DNA of 64,000 nucleotides, taken from NCBI GenBank assembly GCA_002238425.1, contig MPMJ01000001.1, positions 62,001 to 126,000 on the forward strand, written 5' to 3'. Positions 7,858 to 16,594 of this stretch are shown one piece after another. The position numbers were made by a program, and so were the translations under genes. The DNA comes from SAR202 cluster bacterium bin16 (GTDB lineage Bacteria > Chloroflexota > Dehalococcoidia > Lucifugimonadales > Australimonadaceae). Under the pieces are notes generated by a model, which saw only the letters and a list, made by a program, of their open reading frames with translations, searched no databases and had not been told where the DNA came from. Positions within the stretch are counted from its first letter, which is position 1, and each line of letters opens with the position of its first letter.

Positions 7858-8685
7858 ATGAGCGCCTTCATCGAACAACTGGACACCGCCGCCGCGCGCA
7901 ACAGGAGCCTCCTGTGCGTCGGCCTGGACCCGTCGCTCCCCTCGATGCCCATCGACGACATCGCCGAGTTCAACCGCGCCATCATCGCCGCCACGAGCGA
8001 TCTCGTCTGCGCGTACAAGCCGCAGTGGGCGTTCTACGAGGCCGAGGGCATCCCCGGCATCGAGGCGCTGCAGGCCACCATCGAGGCCGTGCCCGACGGC
8101 GTGCCCGTCCTGCTCGACGCCAAGCGCGGCGACATGGACAACACCGCCCGCGCTTATGCGAAGGCGGCTTTCGAGCAGTGGGGCGCAGACGCCCTCACCG
8201 TGAACCCGTACCAGGGGCACGACGCCGTGCAGCCGTTCCTGGACTACGCGGACAGAGGCGTGTTCGTGCTCACGCGCACCTCCAACCCCGGCAGCGCCGA
8301 GTTCCAGGACCTCACCGTGCGCCGCAACGGGACGGAGGGCCCGCTCTACGAGGAGGTCGCGCGGCAGGCGGTCGCGTGGAACGACAACGGCAACATCGGG
8401 CTCGTCGTCGGCGCGACGGCGCCGGACGAACTCGCGCGGGTGCGGAGCATCGTCGGCTCGATGCCGATCCTCATCCCCGGCATCGGCGCGCAGGGCGGTG
8501 ATCTCGAGGCCGCCGTGCGGAACGGAACGGATGAGAATGGTCGCCGCGCGCTCATCGCCGCGTCCCGCAGCGTCATCTACGCATCGAAGGGCACGGACTT
8601 CGCAGAGGCCGCTCGCGCCGAGGCTCTGCGCTTGCGCGACGCCATCAACGCGGAGCTCGAGCGGATGAGCAGACCGTGGCCGTAG
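7858..8685 (+). CDS. pyrF: Orotidine 5'-phosphate decarboxylase, PyrF type 2
   Basis: Last step of UMP synthesis: decarboxylation of OMP in the cytoplasm. The protein is 275 residues, in the size range of the long (type 2) form. Motifs are LLCVGLDP near the N terminus, [18 protein letters not shown] (catalytic Lys-Asp array with the Asp of GDM), [13 protein letters not shown] and the phosphate-binding [11 protein letters not shown]. The frame opens at 7807, but ATG 7858 is right because a TACACT -10 box at 7845-7850 ends 7 nt upstream and the family N terminus begins here. The rest of the pyrimidine pathway is at 43619-51667, so pyrF is separate from the main operon. Confidence 0.95.
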   Translation: MSAFIEQLDTAAARNRSLLCVGLDPSLPSMPIDDIAEFNRAIIAATSDLVCAYKPQWAFYEAEGIPGIEALQATIEAVPDGVPVLLDAKRGDMDNTARAYAKAAFEQWGADALTVNPYQGHDAVQPFLDYADRGVFVLTRTSNPGSAEFQDLTVRRNGTEGPLYEEVARQAVAWNDNGNIGLVVGATAPDELARVRSIVGSMPILIPGIGAQGGDLEAAVRNGTDENGRRALIAASRSVIYASKGTDFAEAARAEALRLRDAINAELERMSRPWP

Positions 8686-8882
8686 AGTTCCACCTCGGCG
8701 AGCGGCTCACGCTCCGCAAACCGCACCCGTGCGGCGGGATTGAGTGGCGCGTCGAGCGGCTCGGCGCGGACGTCGGCATCCGCTGCCTCACCTGCGGCCA
8801 CTACCTGCTCACGCCCCGCCGCAAGCTCGAGCGCGCCACCAGATCGCACCAGCCGCCACTCTCCGTCGAATTGTCATGTTGA
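8676..8882 (+). CDS. DUF951 small zinc-ribbon-like protein
   Basis: Protein of 68 residues. The signature [11 protein letters not shown], then [15 protein letters not shown], identifies DUF951, a small family of unknown function common in Firmicutes and Chloroflexota. One Cys in PHPCGG and the CLTC pair may bind metal. GTG 8676 overlaps the last codons of pyrF, so the two are cotranscribed and probably coupled. The last few codons run into a dispersed repeat that begins at 8871, so the natural C terminus may once have been shorter or longer. Confidence 0.75.
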   Translation: MAVEFHLGERLTLRKPHPCGGIEWRVERLGADVGIRCLTCGHYLLTPRRKLERATRSHQPPLSVELSC

Positions 8883-9116
8883 GCGGAGCCGGAGGCGAAG
8901 TCGAAACATCTCTCGGGGGAGGCAGAACCTTACCTGAACACGGTCCACGAAGGCCCCTACCCTGCCAGGTGACAAGGGGCAAGGGGCGAGGTTCTTGCCT
9001 CCGCAGGATGGTTCGACAGGCTCACCATGAGCGGAGAAGGGCGCCCACAAGGGGTGCCCCTACATCGGACAGGCTGCGAGGTTGCGCGCTAAAGCGCGTG
9101 CCTCCGCAGGAACGAC
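8871..9116. repeat. Cluster of dispersed intergenic repeats
   Basis: Four repeat-like pieces fill this gap. One is a GTCATGTTGAGCGGAG-type element (8871-8912). Another is GGTTCGACAGGCTCACCATG (9010-9029), whose ends ATGGT and ACCAT are complementary. A 27-mer at 9038-9064 recurs inverted at 51932-51958 with 25 of 27 matches. Finally there are two copies of GCGAGGTT...GCCTCCGCAGGA, the second holding the hairpin GCGCGCTAAAGCGCG. No gene is supported here. Confidence 0.6.
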
Positions 9117-9125
9117 GGGTTTCCG

Positions 9126-10310
9126 TTACGCCTTGCTCTCGCTCCGGCTGCGCGCTGCGGTGTAGAGCAACGGCGTGAGCAGCGCGGTCACGGTCATCAG
9201 AGCCCCCGCGGCGATGAAGGAGAAGGTGAGGCTCGTGACCGCGGCGAGCGGCCCGAACACCAACGGCCCCAGCATCTGCCCCGACGCCCAGTAGATGCCG
9301 ACCACAGCCATGAACACACCCCGCTGCTCCGGGCTGCTCACCATCGCCGTGACGCTCACGTTCAGCACCCGCCCGGCGTTGAACGACAGCCCGAGGATGA
9401 ACATGAGCGCGACCGCCAGCGGATAGCTGCTGCCCCACAGCACAATCCCGATGAGCGGCAGGCCGTGCAGCGCCATCGTCACTGCGAATGTCGGCCGCTG
9501 CCCTACCCGCTGCAGGACTCGTGCGAACAGGAACCCGGCCACTATCGCGCCGCCCGCATGGATGGCCATGAGCACGCCGAACGCATCGTCGGAGAGGCCG
9601 AACTCCTTGTAGACCGCCGCTCCGACGGAGGAGAGCACGGAGACGTGCAGCGAGGTCCCGAGCGCCATGACGGCGGGGAGCAGCGTTGCGCGGTTGCGGA
9701 AGACGCCGGGCACCGGCCCCAGTATCTCGCGCAGCGTCATCGCCGCCCGTCTCGGGAGTTGCGGCATGACCGCAACAACGAGCATGGCCGCCGCCGACAG
9801 CCCTGCTGCGATGAGGAACCCCTCCTGGTAGCCGAGGACGACCGCAACGAACCCGCCCCCCGCGTTCCCCGCCAGGCCGCCCACCGCCGCGAACCCGAAG
9901 AAGCGCCCCATCAGTGTCGTCGGGCGCGACTCGTCAATCCGGCTTCCGTAGGACTGGGAGGACGTCCAGTAGATGGCGCGGGAGCCGCCGAAGAGCACCT
10001 GCGCCGCAAGCAGTGCGAACAGCGAGGAGGAGAGCGCAAGACCGAGAGTCCCGACCACCAGCGCAGCGAAGCTCGCCTGGATCACCCACCGTTCGCCGAT
10101 GCGGTCGGAGATGACGCCGCCGAACATCCGAAGCGCCACCTGGAACAGCCCCTGTCCCGCGATGATGACGCCCAACCAGCCCGGGTTGTAGCCGAGCGAG
10201 ATGATGTACAGCGGCACCAGGACGATGATGCCGCCAAGCACGACGCTGTACGCAGTCGTATGTACGTAGAGGCCTGTTTCGGCAACGAATGGGCGGGGTG
10301 CGGCGGACAT
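9126..10310 (-). CDS. MFS transporter
   Basis: Major facilitator superfamily protein, 394 residues, about 12 hydrophobic segments. The loop between TM2 and TM3 reads GGVISDRIGERWV, the classic MFS G-x-x-x-D-R-x-G signature; a weaker counterpart (ARVLQRVGQRPTF) sits after TM8. Substrate unknown. It is monocistronic: repeats lie downstream and a TACCAT box lies 8 nt upstream of the ATG, consistent with a leaderless message. Confidence 0.85.
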   Translation of the reverse strand: MSAAPRPFVAETGLYVHTTAYSVVLGGIIVLVPLYIISLGYNPGWLGVIIAGQGLFQVALRMFGGVISDRIGERWVIQASFAALVVGTLGLALSSSLFALLAAQVLFGGSRAIYWTSSQSYGSRIDESRPTTLMGRFFGFAAVGGLAGNAGGGFVAVVLGYQEGFLIAAGLSAAAMLVVAVMPQLPRRAAMTLREILGPVPGVFRNRATLLPAVMALGTSLHVSVLSSVGAAVYKEFGLSDDAFGVLMAIHAGGAIVAGFLFARVLQRVGQRPTFAVTMALHGLPLIGIVLWGSSYPLAVALMFILGLSFNAGRVLNVSVTAMVSSPEQRGVFMAVVGIYWASGQMLGPLVFGPLAAVTSLTFSFIAAGALMTVTALLTPLLYTAARSRSESKA

Positions 10311-10383
10311 CGCCCCGCATGGTACCGCACCTGCGTGCGGAGCGTAGGCGCGGACTCTGCTGTCGCGCCGTACGCGGTTGCGC

Positions 10384-10512
10384 CTAGCCCTTAGCCTTCA
10401 ACTCGTCCAACTCGCTGCGCAGCGAAGCGACCTCAGTACGGAGCGATGCAAGCTCGACCCGCACCTGCTTGAGTTCGACTTCCACGACCGTCAGTTCCGA
10501 CTTGGTGACCAT
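10384..10512 (-). CDS. Small coiled-coil protein
   Basis: Predicted protein of 42 residues with strict heptads (VEVELKQVRVELASLRTEV then LRSELDELK), hence a short coiled coil. ATG 10512 has GGGAG about 9-10 nt upstream. It follows the FmdB gene by 26 bp on the same strand and is probably cotranscribed. Too short for family assignment; heptad regularity plus the ribosome binding site are the support. Confidence 0.5.
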   Translation of the reverse strand: MVTKSELTVVEVELKQVRVELASLRTEVASLRSELDELKAKG

Positions 10513-10538
10513 ACTGCTCTGCTCCCTGGATGTTGTGT

Positions 10539-10745
10539 TCAGCCCTGACCGGATTGCCCGGCGCGGAAGGCCCCGGCGCGCGGGACCCGCAGGGTGTAAC
10601 CGTCCTTCGAAGCGAAGACTGAAGGCAGCCTCGCTGCTTCCTTGCCACACGACGGGCACTCCGCCGGGCTGTCCGCTTCGCTCATCGGCTTGCGCTGCTC
10701 GAACTCCGTTCCGCAGTCCGTGCAACGGTACTCGTAAAGCGCCAT
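10539..10745 (-). CDS. FmdB-family zinc ribbon protein
   Basis: Protein of 68 residues starting MALYEYRCTDCG. Two Cys pairs, CTDC (8-11) and CPSC (30-33), form the zinc ribbon of the FmdB/CxxC_CXXC_SSSS family; the rest is a short disordered tail. The family was first noted near formamidase genes in a methylotroph, and its role is unclear. ATG 10745 has AGAAGGAG upstream. A longer frame over this region is spurious before the MALYEY start. Confidence 0.8.
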   Translation of the reverse strand: MALYEYRCTDCGTEFEQRKPMSEADSPAECPSCGKEAARLPSVFASKDGYTLRVPRAGAFRAGQSGQG

Positions 10746-10811
10746 CTGGTCCGCTCCTTCTGTGTCGTCAGGCAGCGGGTAGTTTATCGCGTCAGCCGGT
10801 ATGCTGTGGAT

Positions 10812-11234
10812 ATGCAGTTGAGCGCGGTCTTCTTCACGCTGGACAGCATCGTGGCAGACGGCGCGGCGAAGCCGGACGCCTCCGCAGTGGTCGATGCTCT
10901 GGACGCGCGCGGCGTCGTCTCCGCCGTGCTCACGAACGGCCCCTCCGAGCCCGCCAGGACACTCCTCGAAACGCTGGGGCTCATCCCGCATGCGCTCGTG
11001 GGAACAGACGATGGGCGGAAGCCGATGCCCGCGCCGGACGCGCTCTTCCGCGCCTGTGAGGTATTGGACGTGCCGCCGTGGGAGGTGCTGCTGGTGGACT
11101 CTTCGGACACCGGACGGCAGGCCGCAGCGTCCGCAGGGTGCCTCTTCGCAGGCCTGGGCACGTCCGGAGCGTTCACGATCGGCGAACCGGGAGAAGTGCT
11201 CAGCATCGTGGACGGCGCGGGCACGTCGCGTTAG
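10812..11234 (+). CDS. HAD-like protein lacking the nucleophilic Asp
   Basis: Protein of 140 residues with the order of HAD-superfamily motifs. Motif I is AVFFTLDS, where Thr9 stands at the nucleophile position and Asp11 is kept; motif II is LTNG; motif III is KPMPAPD; motif IV is LLVDSSDTGRQAA. Without the first Asp, ordinary phosphatase chemistry is unlikely, so it may be a binding or regulatory relative. No clear cap domain is present. ATG 10812 lies 6 nt after a TATGCT box (10800-10805), which fits a leaderless transcript. Its stop overlaps the stop of the convergent ABC gene. Confidence 0.65.
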   Translation: MQLSAVFFTLDSIVADGAAKPDASAVVDALDARGVVSAVLTNGPSEPARTLLETLGLIPHALVGTDDGRKPMPAPDALFRACEVLDVPPWEVLLVDSSDTGRQAAASAGCLFAGLGTSGAFTIGEPGEVLSIVDGAGTSR

Positions 11235-12343
11235 GCCGCGTGAGCGATGTCGTGAGCGGACGGCGGCGGGAAGGCCGCCACGAAACTGTTGACCCCCACC
11301 TTCACTGTCTCCCCCACCTCGGCGGGGATGTGCACGCCCATCACACAGCGCACCGGCCTGCCGGAACGGAGCCGCAGGTTCACCGCCTTGGAGGTGCCGT
11401 GGAACTCGACGGAGGTCACGACCCCCTCGACCGACGCGTCCGATTCCGTGTGCAGGCGCACCGTCTCCGGGCGCACACACACGATCACCAGCCCCTTCGG
11501 AGGGTCGGGATTGCCCACCGGAAGCACGCCCAGTTCGCAGCGAACGTAGCCGCCTGAGCACTCGCCGGGCAGGATATTGGCTACCCCCATGAACCGCGCG
11601 ACGCCGAGTGACGCAGGGTAGAGGTACACATCCTCCGGCGCGCCTGTCTGTTCGAGCCGGTTATCCAGCATGACGCACAGCTTGTCGGCGATGCTGAACG
11701 CCTCATCCTGGTCGTGCGTCACGAAGACCGCGGTGGTCTCTGCGTCCCGCAGTATCTGGCGGATGTGACCCCGCACGTGCCGCCGGAGGTTCGCATCGAG
11801 GTTCGAGAACGGCTCGTCGAGCAGCACTACGCTCGGCTTGGGTGCAAGCGCCCGCGCGAGCGCGACTCGCTGCTGCTGCCCTCCGGAGAGCTGGTCCGGC
11901 ATCCGCTCCGCCTCAGCCGTCATGCCAACGAGCTCCAACGCCTCCTGTACCGCCCGGTCATGACCGGGGCCGTGAGGAACGCCGAACGCCACGTTCTTGC
12001 GAACGGTCAGATGCGGGAAGAGCGCATAGTCCTGAAACACCATGCCCACACGGCGGCGCTCAGGCGGCAGGAACCTCCCCGGTCCAGCGACGGTCTGGCC
12101 GTCGATCGTGACGGTGCCCGCGTCGGGGGTCTCGAAACCGGCGACGAGCCGTAGCGTCGTCGTCTTGCCACCGCCACTCGGACCCAGGAGCGCGACCATA
12201 CTTCCGCGTTCGGCATCGAACGTGGCCTCGCGAAGGGCGGTTGTGCCGTTGAACGACTTGGCCAGCCCCGCCACCTGGACGGCTGGTCCGTCGCATGGAA
12301 CGGACGCCTCGTGCGTTCTGCGGCGTGGGAAAGATACGCGCAT
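11231..12343 (-). CDS. ABC transporter ATPase, Fe3+/spermidine/sulfate type, orphan
   Basis: Protein of 370 residues. Walker A GPSGGGKTT, Q-loop VFQDYALFPH, signature LSGGQQQR, Walker B VVLLDEPF and H-loop VTHDQ are intact. A C-terminal TOBE-like domain (about 270-360) places it with the CysA/PotA/FbpC group. No permease or binding protein lies next to it, so the partner must be elsewhere or the ATPase may be shared. TATCGT at 12350-12355, 6 nt before ATG 12343, suggests a leaderless transcript. Confidence 0.85.
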   Translation of the reverse strand: MRVSFPRRRTHEASVPCDGPAVQVAGLAKSFNGTTALREATFDAERGSMVALLGPSGGGKTTTLRLVAGFETPDAGTVTIDGQTVAGPGRFLPPERRRVGMVFQDYALFPHLTVRKNVAFGVPHGPGHDRAVQEALELVGMTAEAERMPDQLSGGQQQRVALARALAPKPSVVLLDEPFSNLDANLRRHVRGHIRQILRDAETTAVFVTHDQDEAFSIADKLCVMLDNRLEQTGAPEDVYLYPASLGVARFMGVANILPGECSGGYVRCELGVLPVGNPDPPKGLVIVCVRPETVRLHTESDASVEGVVTSVEFHGTSKAVNLRLRSGRPVRCVMGVHIPAEVGETVKVGVNSFVAAFPPPSAHDIAHAA

Positions 12344-12391
12344 ACGCCAACGATACGTCCAACCGATGCGCAGCGCAATGGGCGCACGTAG

Positions 12392-13606
12392 TCAGTCTCT
12401 GGTGTGGCCTTCCTCACCTGCCTCGGCGAGGCGGGCGCGAACGTCTGCCCGCACGAGCGCGTCTCGAATCACGCGCCACCTGCCCTCGTACGCCGCCGTG
12501 CTGATATTGTGCCGGTCGTATGCGTCGCGCAGGGTACGAGCCTCAGCGAGCAGTTGCTCCTTCGTAGCGCCGCCCATGGCTACCGCGCGGCGGCGGCGGA
12601 ACGAAAGCAGCAGGAGTGCTGCAGCTGCCAGGCCAACGACGGCAGGAACGATATAGCGGACGTACCACTCTCCGGCGGACTCGAGCGCAGCGTCCAACGC
12701 CGACTCGCCGGGCAGGCCGGAGACACCGAGCGGCAGCACCTCAGCGGGTGCGATGTCCTGTCCTTCCAGCAATCGCAGCAGACGGCCGTTGAGGTCCGTC
12801 GCGCCGAGGTCCGTCAGGCGGGCGGACGATGGCGTGGCAACATCCACCGGCACGACGAACCGCACCGACTCCGCGCCGAACCGCATCGTGCGCGAGAGGT
12901 CGATCGTGGGCTCGTCGTAGTCGAGGCGATAGACGAACTCGAACTGGTGAGGCAGTCCCGGAACGGTCGGAGGTACCGGCGAGTTGATCGCGAAGCCGCG
13001 GTCCACCTCCAGCACCTGCCCGCCGGTGATGTTCGACCGCACGTCCAGGTTGTACGCGCCGGGGGGAAGAGCGAAGCGCAGGAAGCTCAGCATAGCCGGG
13101 CCTTCAGCGTTCAGGTCAGGGGTCAACGTGAGGTTGCTGTCGTTCCTCACGATGACGCGCTCGAGTATCTCCACGAACCCATCCTCCGGCACCGCGCCGG
13201 TCACGATAACGGTGTGGCTCTGCACAGCGAGGACGGAGGTGTCATTCGTGGCGTCGAAGACGGTGATGACCACGGGCGCGCCCAGTTCGCTGGCGCCGCG
13301 CACGGCGGAGTAGCTCGCGCCCTGGTACTCGACGGAGAAGAAGTAGGTGCGCCCCTCAGCGGCCGTGATACTGAAACTGAACATGCCGGACTCATCGGGT
13401 TGGGTGGAGTCCTGCGAGACGAGGGTGATGCCCTCCAGCACGTTGAGTGTCACCCGTGCTTGCGTGGGGTCGAATGAGGCAGCGTCCGCCCCGTGTTCAA
13501 CGCTACCTGCAATCTCGATCTCTCCCACTTGCTGCGCGAGGGCCTGAGTGGGCAGCAGCAGTAGCGCTGCCAGCAGGACGACGACCGATGCGGTTGCGCG
13601 CATCAC
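12392..13606 (-). CDS. Membrane-anchored exported protein at the end of the ccm operon
   Basis: Protein of 404 residues. A signal peptide (about 1-25, ending ALAQ) is followed by beta-rich extracellular domains, then a single membrane span near 320-340 with an RRRR stop-transfer and a basic cytoplasmic tail with helices. The first beta domain (LVSQDSTQPDESGMFSFSI) resembles carboxypeptidase-regulatory-like folds. I do not recognise the family. It overlaps ccmI by 4 bp and closes the act-ccm operon, which suggests a role in cytochrome assembly, but that rests on context only. Confidence 0.7.
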   Translation of the reverse strand: MMRATASVVVLLAALLLLPTQALAQQVGEIEIAGSVEHGADAASFDPTQARVTLNVLEGITLVSQDSTQPDESGMFSFSITAAEGRTYFFSVEYQGASYSAVRGASELGAPVVITVFDATNDTSVLAVQSHTVIVTGAVPEDGFVEILERVIVRNDSNLTLTPDLNAEGPAMLSFLRFALPPGAYNLDVRSNITGGQVLEVDRGFAINSPVPPTVPGLPHQFEFVYRLDYDEPTIDLSRTMRFGAESVRFVVPVDVATPSSARLTDLGATDLNGRLLRLLEGQDIAPAEVLPLGVSGLPGESALDAALESAGEWYVRYIVPAVVGLAAAALLLLSFRRRRAVAMGGATKEQLLAEARTLRDAYDRHNISTAAYEGRWRVIRDALVRADVRARLAEAGEEGHTRD

Positions 13607-13965
13607 GCCTTTTCCTCACGCTCTTCGTCGCGTGGAAGGAGTTCCCGCAACTCATCGTCCACGCGGCTACCAATGGCGGCTGCGGTCTCGTTGACCTGCT
13701 GCTGTTCGCGGATCAGTTCCGCTGCGCGCTGACGCGCTGTTTGGAGCAGTGCCCGGTACTCGGACTCGGTCATATTTCCCAGGAAGTACTCCTGCTGGAG
13801 GGCACGGATCTCCTCGTAGACGCGGTCGCGGGCTCGGCGTATGCCAGCCTCAAGGTCACGCGCGGGGTCATCGAAGAGCACTCCGCCGTACCGTGCTGCC
13901 CAGAACGGGTAGACGAGGACGGCGATCGCCACGACGACGAGCAGTGTTAGGACGAGGATGGTCAT
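13603..13965 (-). CDS. ccmI: CcmI-like cytochrome c biogenesis protein
   Basis: Protein of 120 residues: one N-terminal membrane helix (about 2-22), then a long charged helical region that recalls the N-terminal part of CcmI/CycH. The TPR half of full CcmI is absent. In system I cytochrome maturation, CcmI holds apocytochrome for the CcmF/CcmH heme lyase. It lies between ccmF and an exported protein in one operon, in agreement with that role. Confidence 0.6.
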   Translation of the reverse strand: MTILVLTLLVVVAIAVLVYPFWAARYGGVLFDDPARDLEAGIRRARDRVYEEIRALQQEYFLGNMTESEYRALLQTARQRAAELIREQQQVNETAAAIGSRVDDELRELLPRDEEREEKA

Positions 13966-13998
13966 GGCTATCTTGCCGGGGCCAAGGCCGCAGCCAGC

Positions 13999-15999
13999 CT
14001 AGGGCGCTCCGCCGCTTGTCGCCGCACCTGGCACCTGGGGGATGGCGTAGGCAACCGCGCGCCGGCGTGCTGGCCAGAGCGCAACGACGGTGCCGAGGAT
14101 GACGAAGGGGCCCGCCAGCCACATCCACCAGACCATGGGGTTCACCAGCAGGCGGAACGCTGCCGTTTGTCCGTCCGGCTGCAGTTCGCTGAATATGACG
14201 TACAGGTCTTCCTGAGGCGTCGAGCGTATGCCTGCCCGGGTCGAGATCATGGAGAACGACGGGTAAACCCCCTGCCATGCGTTGAGCGTGCCGAGGCTCT
14301 CGCCTCCTCTCGTGACGTTCAGGATCGCAGTGCGCTCTGTGCGGTCGGCGAACGTCTCGGCGTCGACGTCCATGAACTCGACGGTGTACTCGCCTATCGT
14401 GGCCCGGTCGCCGACGGACATGAACACGTCCCGTTCCTGGTCGTAGAACGAGGAGCCCACGATGCCGAAGGCAAGCATGACGATTGCCAGGTGCACGATG
14501 TAGCCGCCATAGCGCGGCCGGTTGGAGGCGACCAGTTGGCCGAATGCCACGGGCCACATCGCGCCGGTGGAGCGGCTGCGCGCCAGCGTTCCCCGCACCC
14601 ATTCCTGCAGGATGCTGATGCCCGCGAACGTGCTGACCGCGATGCCGAGCACGACCACGGGCACCGTCACCTGGAAGAGAAGCGCGGCAACCGCGGTGAT
14701 GACGAGCGTAATCACGCCCGGAACGAGCAGCGCGCGGCGGACGCTCTGCCACGTTGCAGTGCGCCACGGCAGCAGCGGCCCGATGCCCATCAGCAGGATG
14801 AGCGCGAGCATGATGGGGCCGTTCACGCTATTGAAGAACGGCTCCCCCACGGTGATGGTATCTCCGGTCACCACCTCCGAGATGAGCGGAAAAACGACGC
14901 CCCACAGCGTAACGAACGCGATGCCGAGCAGGAGCAGGTTGTTTACGAGGAAGGCAGCCTCGCGCGAGAGCGCAGATTCGAGCGAAGAGGGGCTGCGCAG
15001 GACGGCCATCCGGTAGAAGAAAAGCGCGAACGATGCCACCGTTACCACGCCCAGGAATGTAAGGAACACCCAGCCAAGCGTGGACGCGCCGAACGAGTGC
15101 ACCGACGGCACAGGCCCGCCCCGGTTGATGAAGATGCCGAACGCCCCCAGGGTGAAGCTGATGTTGATGAGAGCGATGTTCCACATGCGGAACATACCTC
15201 GGCGCTTCTGCACCATGATGGAATGGATGAAGGCGGTGAGCGCCAGCCAGGGCATGAACGCGGCGTTCTCAACGGGGTCCCAGGCCCAGTAGCCGCCCCA
15301 ACCGAGGATCGTGTACGCCCACCACGATCCGAGCAGCAGCCCGATGGCCAGCAGCACCCACGCGGCCAGCCCCCAAACGCGCCCTGCGTCCACCCAGTCT
15401 TCGTCTATCCGACCTCGCAAAAGCGCCGCGACGGCCAAGGAGAACGGCACTGCTATCGCGACGAGGCCCGTCATGATGAGCGGCGGATGCGCGAACATGC
15501 CGGGGTGCGTAAGCAGCGGGTTAATGCCCTGCCCATCCGCCGGGGCCCGTTCCAGCGTGGCGAACGGATTCGCGAGGAAGAAGAGCACGACGAGGAAGAA
15601 GAGCAGGATGAGCATGAGCACGCCATTGGCGTATGGACGGAGCGCACCCAGCCGGTTGGGAGCGAGCGCCATGGAAAGCGCGGCCATGCCGCTCAACGCG
15701 AAGGCGACATACAGGAGGGATCCCGCGTTCCCCGCGTAGAACGCGACCCAGGTGTAGATGCGCGGCATGGCAAGATTGCTGTTCTCCGCCACGTACCTGA
15801 TGCTGAAGTCGTTCTCGAGGAACGCGTAGACGAGCGCGCCCATCGATACCGCCAACGTGAGCGTAACCAGGTAGTTCGCACGCTGAGCGCTGACGATTGC
15901 AGGAGCATCGCGTCGCTTCGCCCCCACGAACGACGTGAGCACGCTGTAGGCCGTAAGGAGCAGTGCTATGAGTATGGTCGCCGTACCGAGATTTGCCAT
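13999..15999 (-). CDS. ccmF: Heme lyase CcmF
   Basis: Integral membrane heme lyase of cytochrome c maturation system I, 666 residues with many membrane spans. The heme-handling WWD region is present as WWAYTILGWGGYWAWDPVEN (about residue 226-245), and conserved His residues occur in LLTHPGMFAHPPLIM and FIHSIM. The C terminus carries a periplasmic beta domain, as usual. It ligates heme to CxxCH apocytochromes, two of which (ActA, ActE) are encoded upstream in the same operon. It starts 4 bp after ccmH ends. Confidence 0.95.
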   Translation of the reverse strand: MANLGTATILIALLLTAYSVLTSFVGAKRRDAPAIVSAQRANYLVTLTLAVSMGALVYAFLENDFSIRYVAENSNLAMPRIYTWVAFYAGNAGSLLYVAFALSGMAALSMALAPNRLGALRPYANGVLMLILLFFLVVLFFLANPFATLERAPADGQGINPLLTHPGMFAHPPLIMTGLVAIAVPFSLAVAALLRGRIDEDWVDAGRVWGLAAWVLLAIGLLLGSWWAYTILGWGGYWAWDPVENAAFMPWLALTAFIHSIMVQKRRGMFRMWNIALINISFTLGAFGIFINRGGPVPSVHSFGASTLGWVFLTFLGVVTVASFALFFYRMAVLRSPSSLESALSREAAFLVNNLLLLGIAFVTLWGVVFPLISEVVTGDTITVGEPFFNSVNGPIMLALILLMGIGPLLPWRTATWQSVRRALLVPGVITLVITAVAALLFQVTVPVVVLGIAVSTFAGISILQEWVRGTLARSRSTGAMWPVAFGQLVASNRPRYGGYIVHLAIVMLAFGIVGSSFYDQERDVFMSVGDRATIGEYTVEFMDVDAETFADRTERTAILNVTRGGESLGTLNAWQGVYPSFSMISTRAGIRSTPQEDLYVIFSELQPDGQTAAFRLLVNPMVWWMWLAGPFVILGTVVALWPARRRAVAYAIPQVPGAATSGGAP

Positions 16000-16003
16000 C
16001 CGT

Positions 16004-16558
16004 TCAGCGTTCCTCCGTCCCTTTGGTGTCCTCGCCCAACTCTCTGTCCACGAGGTCGAAGGGCAAGGGCGGAGCGCCCGGAGCTGCCCCGAAGATTCCG
16101 CCGTCTCCAGCGGCGGCGGGTTCGGTCACCGGACGCCCGCGCATGTTACGTATCGTCAGGAGAACAACTGCTGCGCCGAGCAGAAGCGCGAACGGCGGGA
16201 CGAGCCAGGCCAGCAGGGAGAAGCCGCGCGTCGGGGGTGAGGCAAGTATCCCTTCTCCATATGATTGTACGAGGCTGTCCACTATGGCGCCGTCCGATGC
16301 CCCGTTGCGCAGTTGTGCCTTGATCGCCGTCCGCATGGCCTCAGCGATAGGTGCATTCGATTCGTCGATCGTCTGCCCTGCGCACTGAGGACACATGACG
16401 CCGGAGTAGATGCCCTGCGCACGCTCCTCCAGGTCGGGAGGGAGTTCCTCGTACGACTGGGCGCTCGCAGGTGCAACAGGGATAAGGGAAAGGACGGCAC
16501 ACGCCAACAGAAGCGATGCAACGCCACTGAGTCGCGGGGTGGTCTGGGCGGTCATCAC
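16004..16558 (-). CDS. ccmH: CcmH-like thiol-disulfide protein
   Basis: Protein of 184 residues: signal peptide (about 1-34), a periplasmic domain with the redox pair C56-P-Q-C59 in YSGVMCPQCAGQ, a membrane helix near 115-135 and a C-terminal cytoplasmic tail. In system I, CcmH reduces the CxxCH cysteines before heme attachment. The tail after the helix is longer than in short CcmH proteins and Pro-rich. It sits immediately before ccmF. Confidence 0.9.
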   Translation of the reverse strand: MMTAQTTPRLSGVASLLLACAVLSLIPVAPASAQSYEELPPDLEERAQGIYSGVMCPQCAGQTIDESNAPIAEAMRTAIKAQLRNGASDGAIVDSLVQSYGEGILASPPTRGFSLLAWLVPPFALLLGAAVVLLTIRNMRGRPVTEPAAAGDGGIFGAAPGAPPLPFDLVDRELGEDTKGTEER

Positions 16559-16594
16559 GGCAGCTGTCGCCCGGCGGCTGATAAGCCGCCCGCG

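Noticed and set aside
14167-16323. 718-codon open frame on the plus strand opposite ccmF
   Set aside because: Product is charged low-complexity sequence with no domain; it mirrors the GC-rich codons of ccmF and ccmH, which have clear family motifs.
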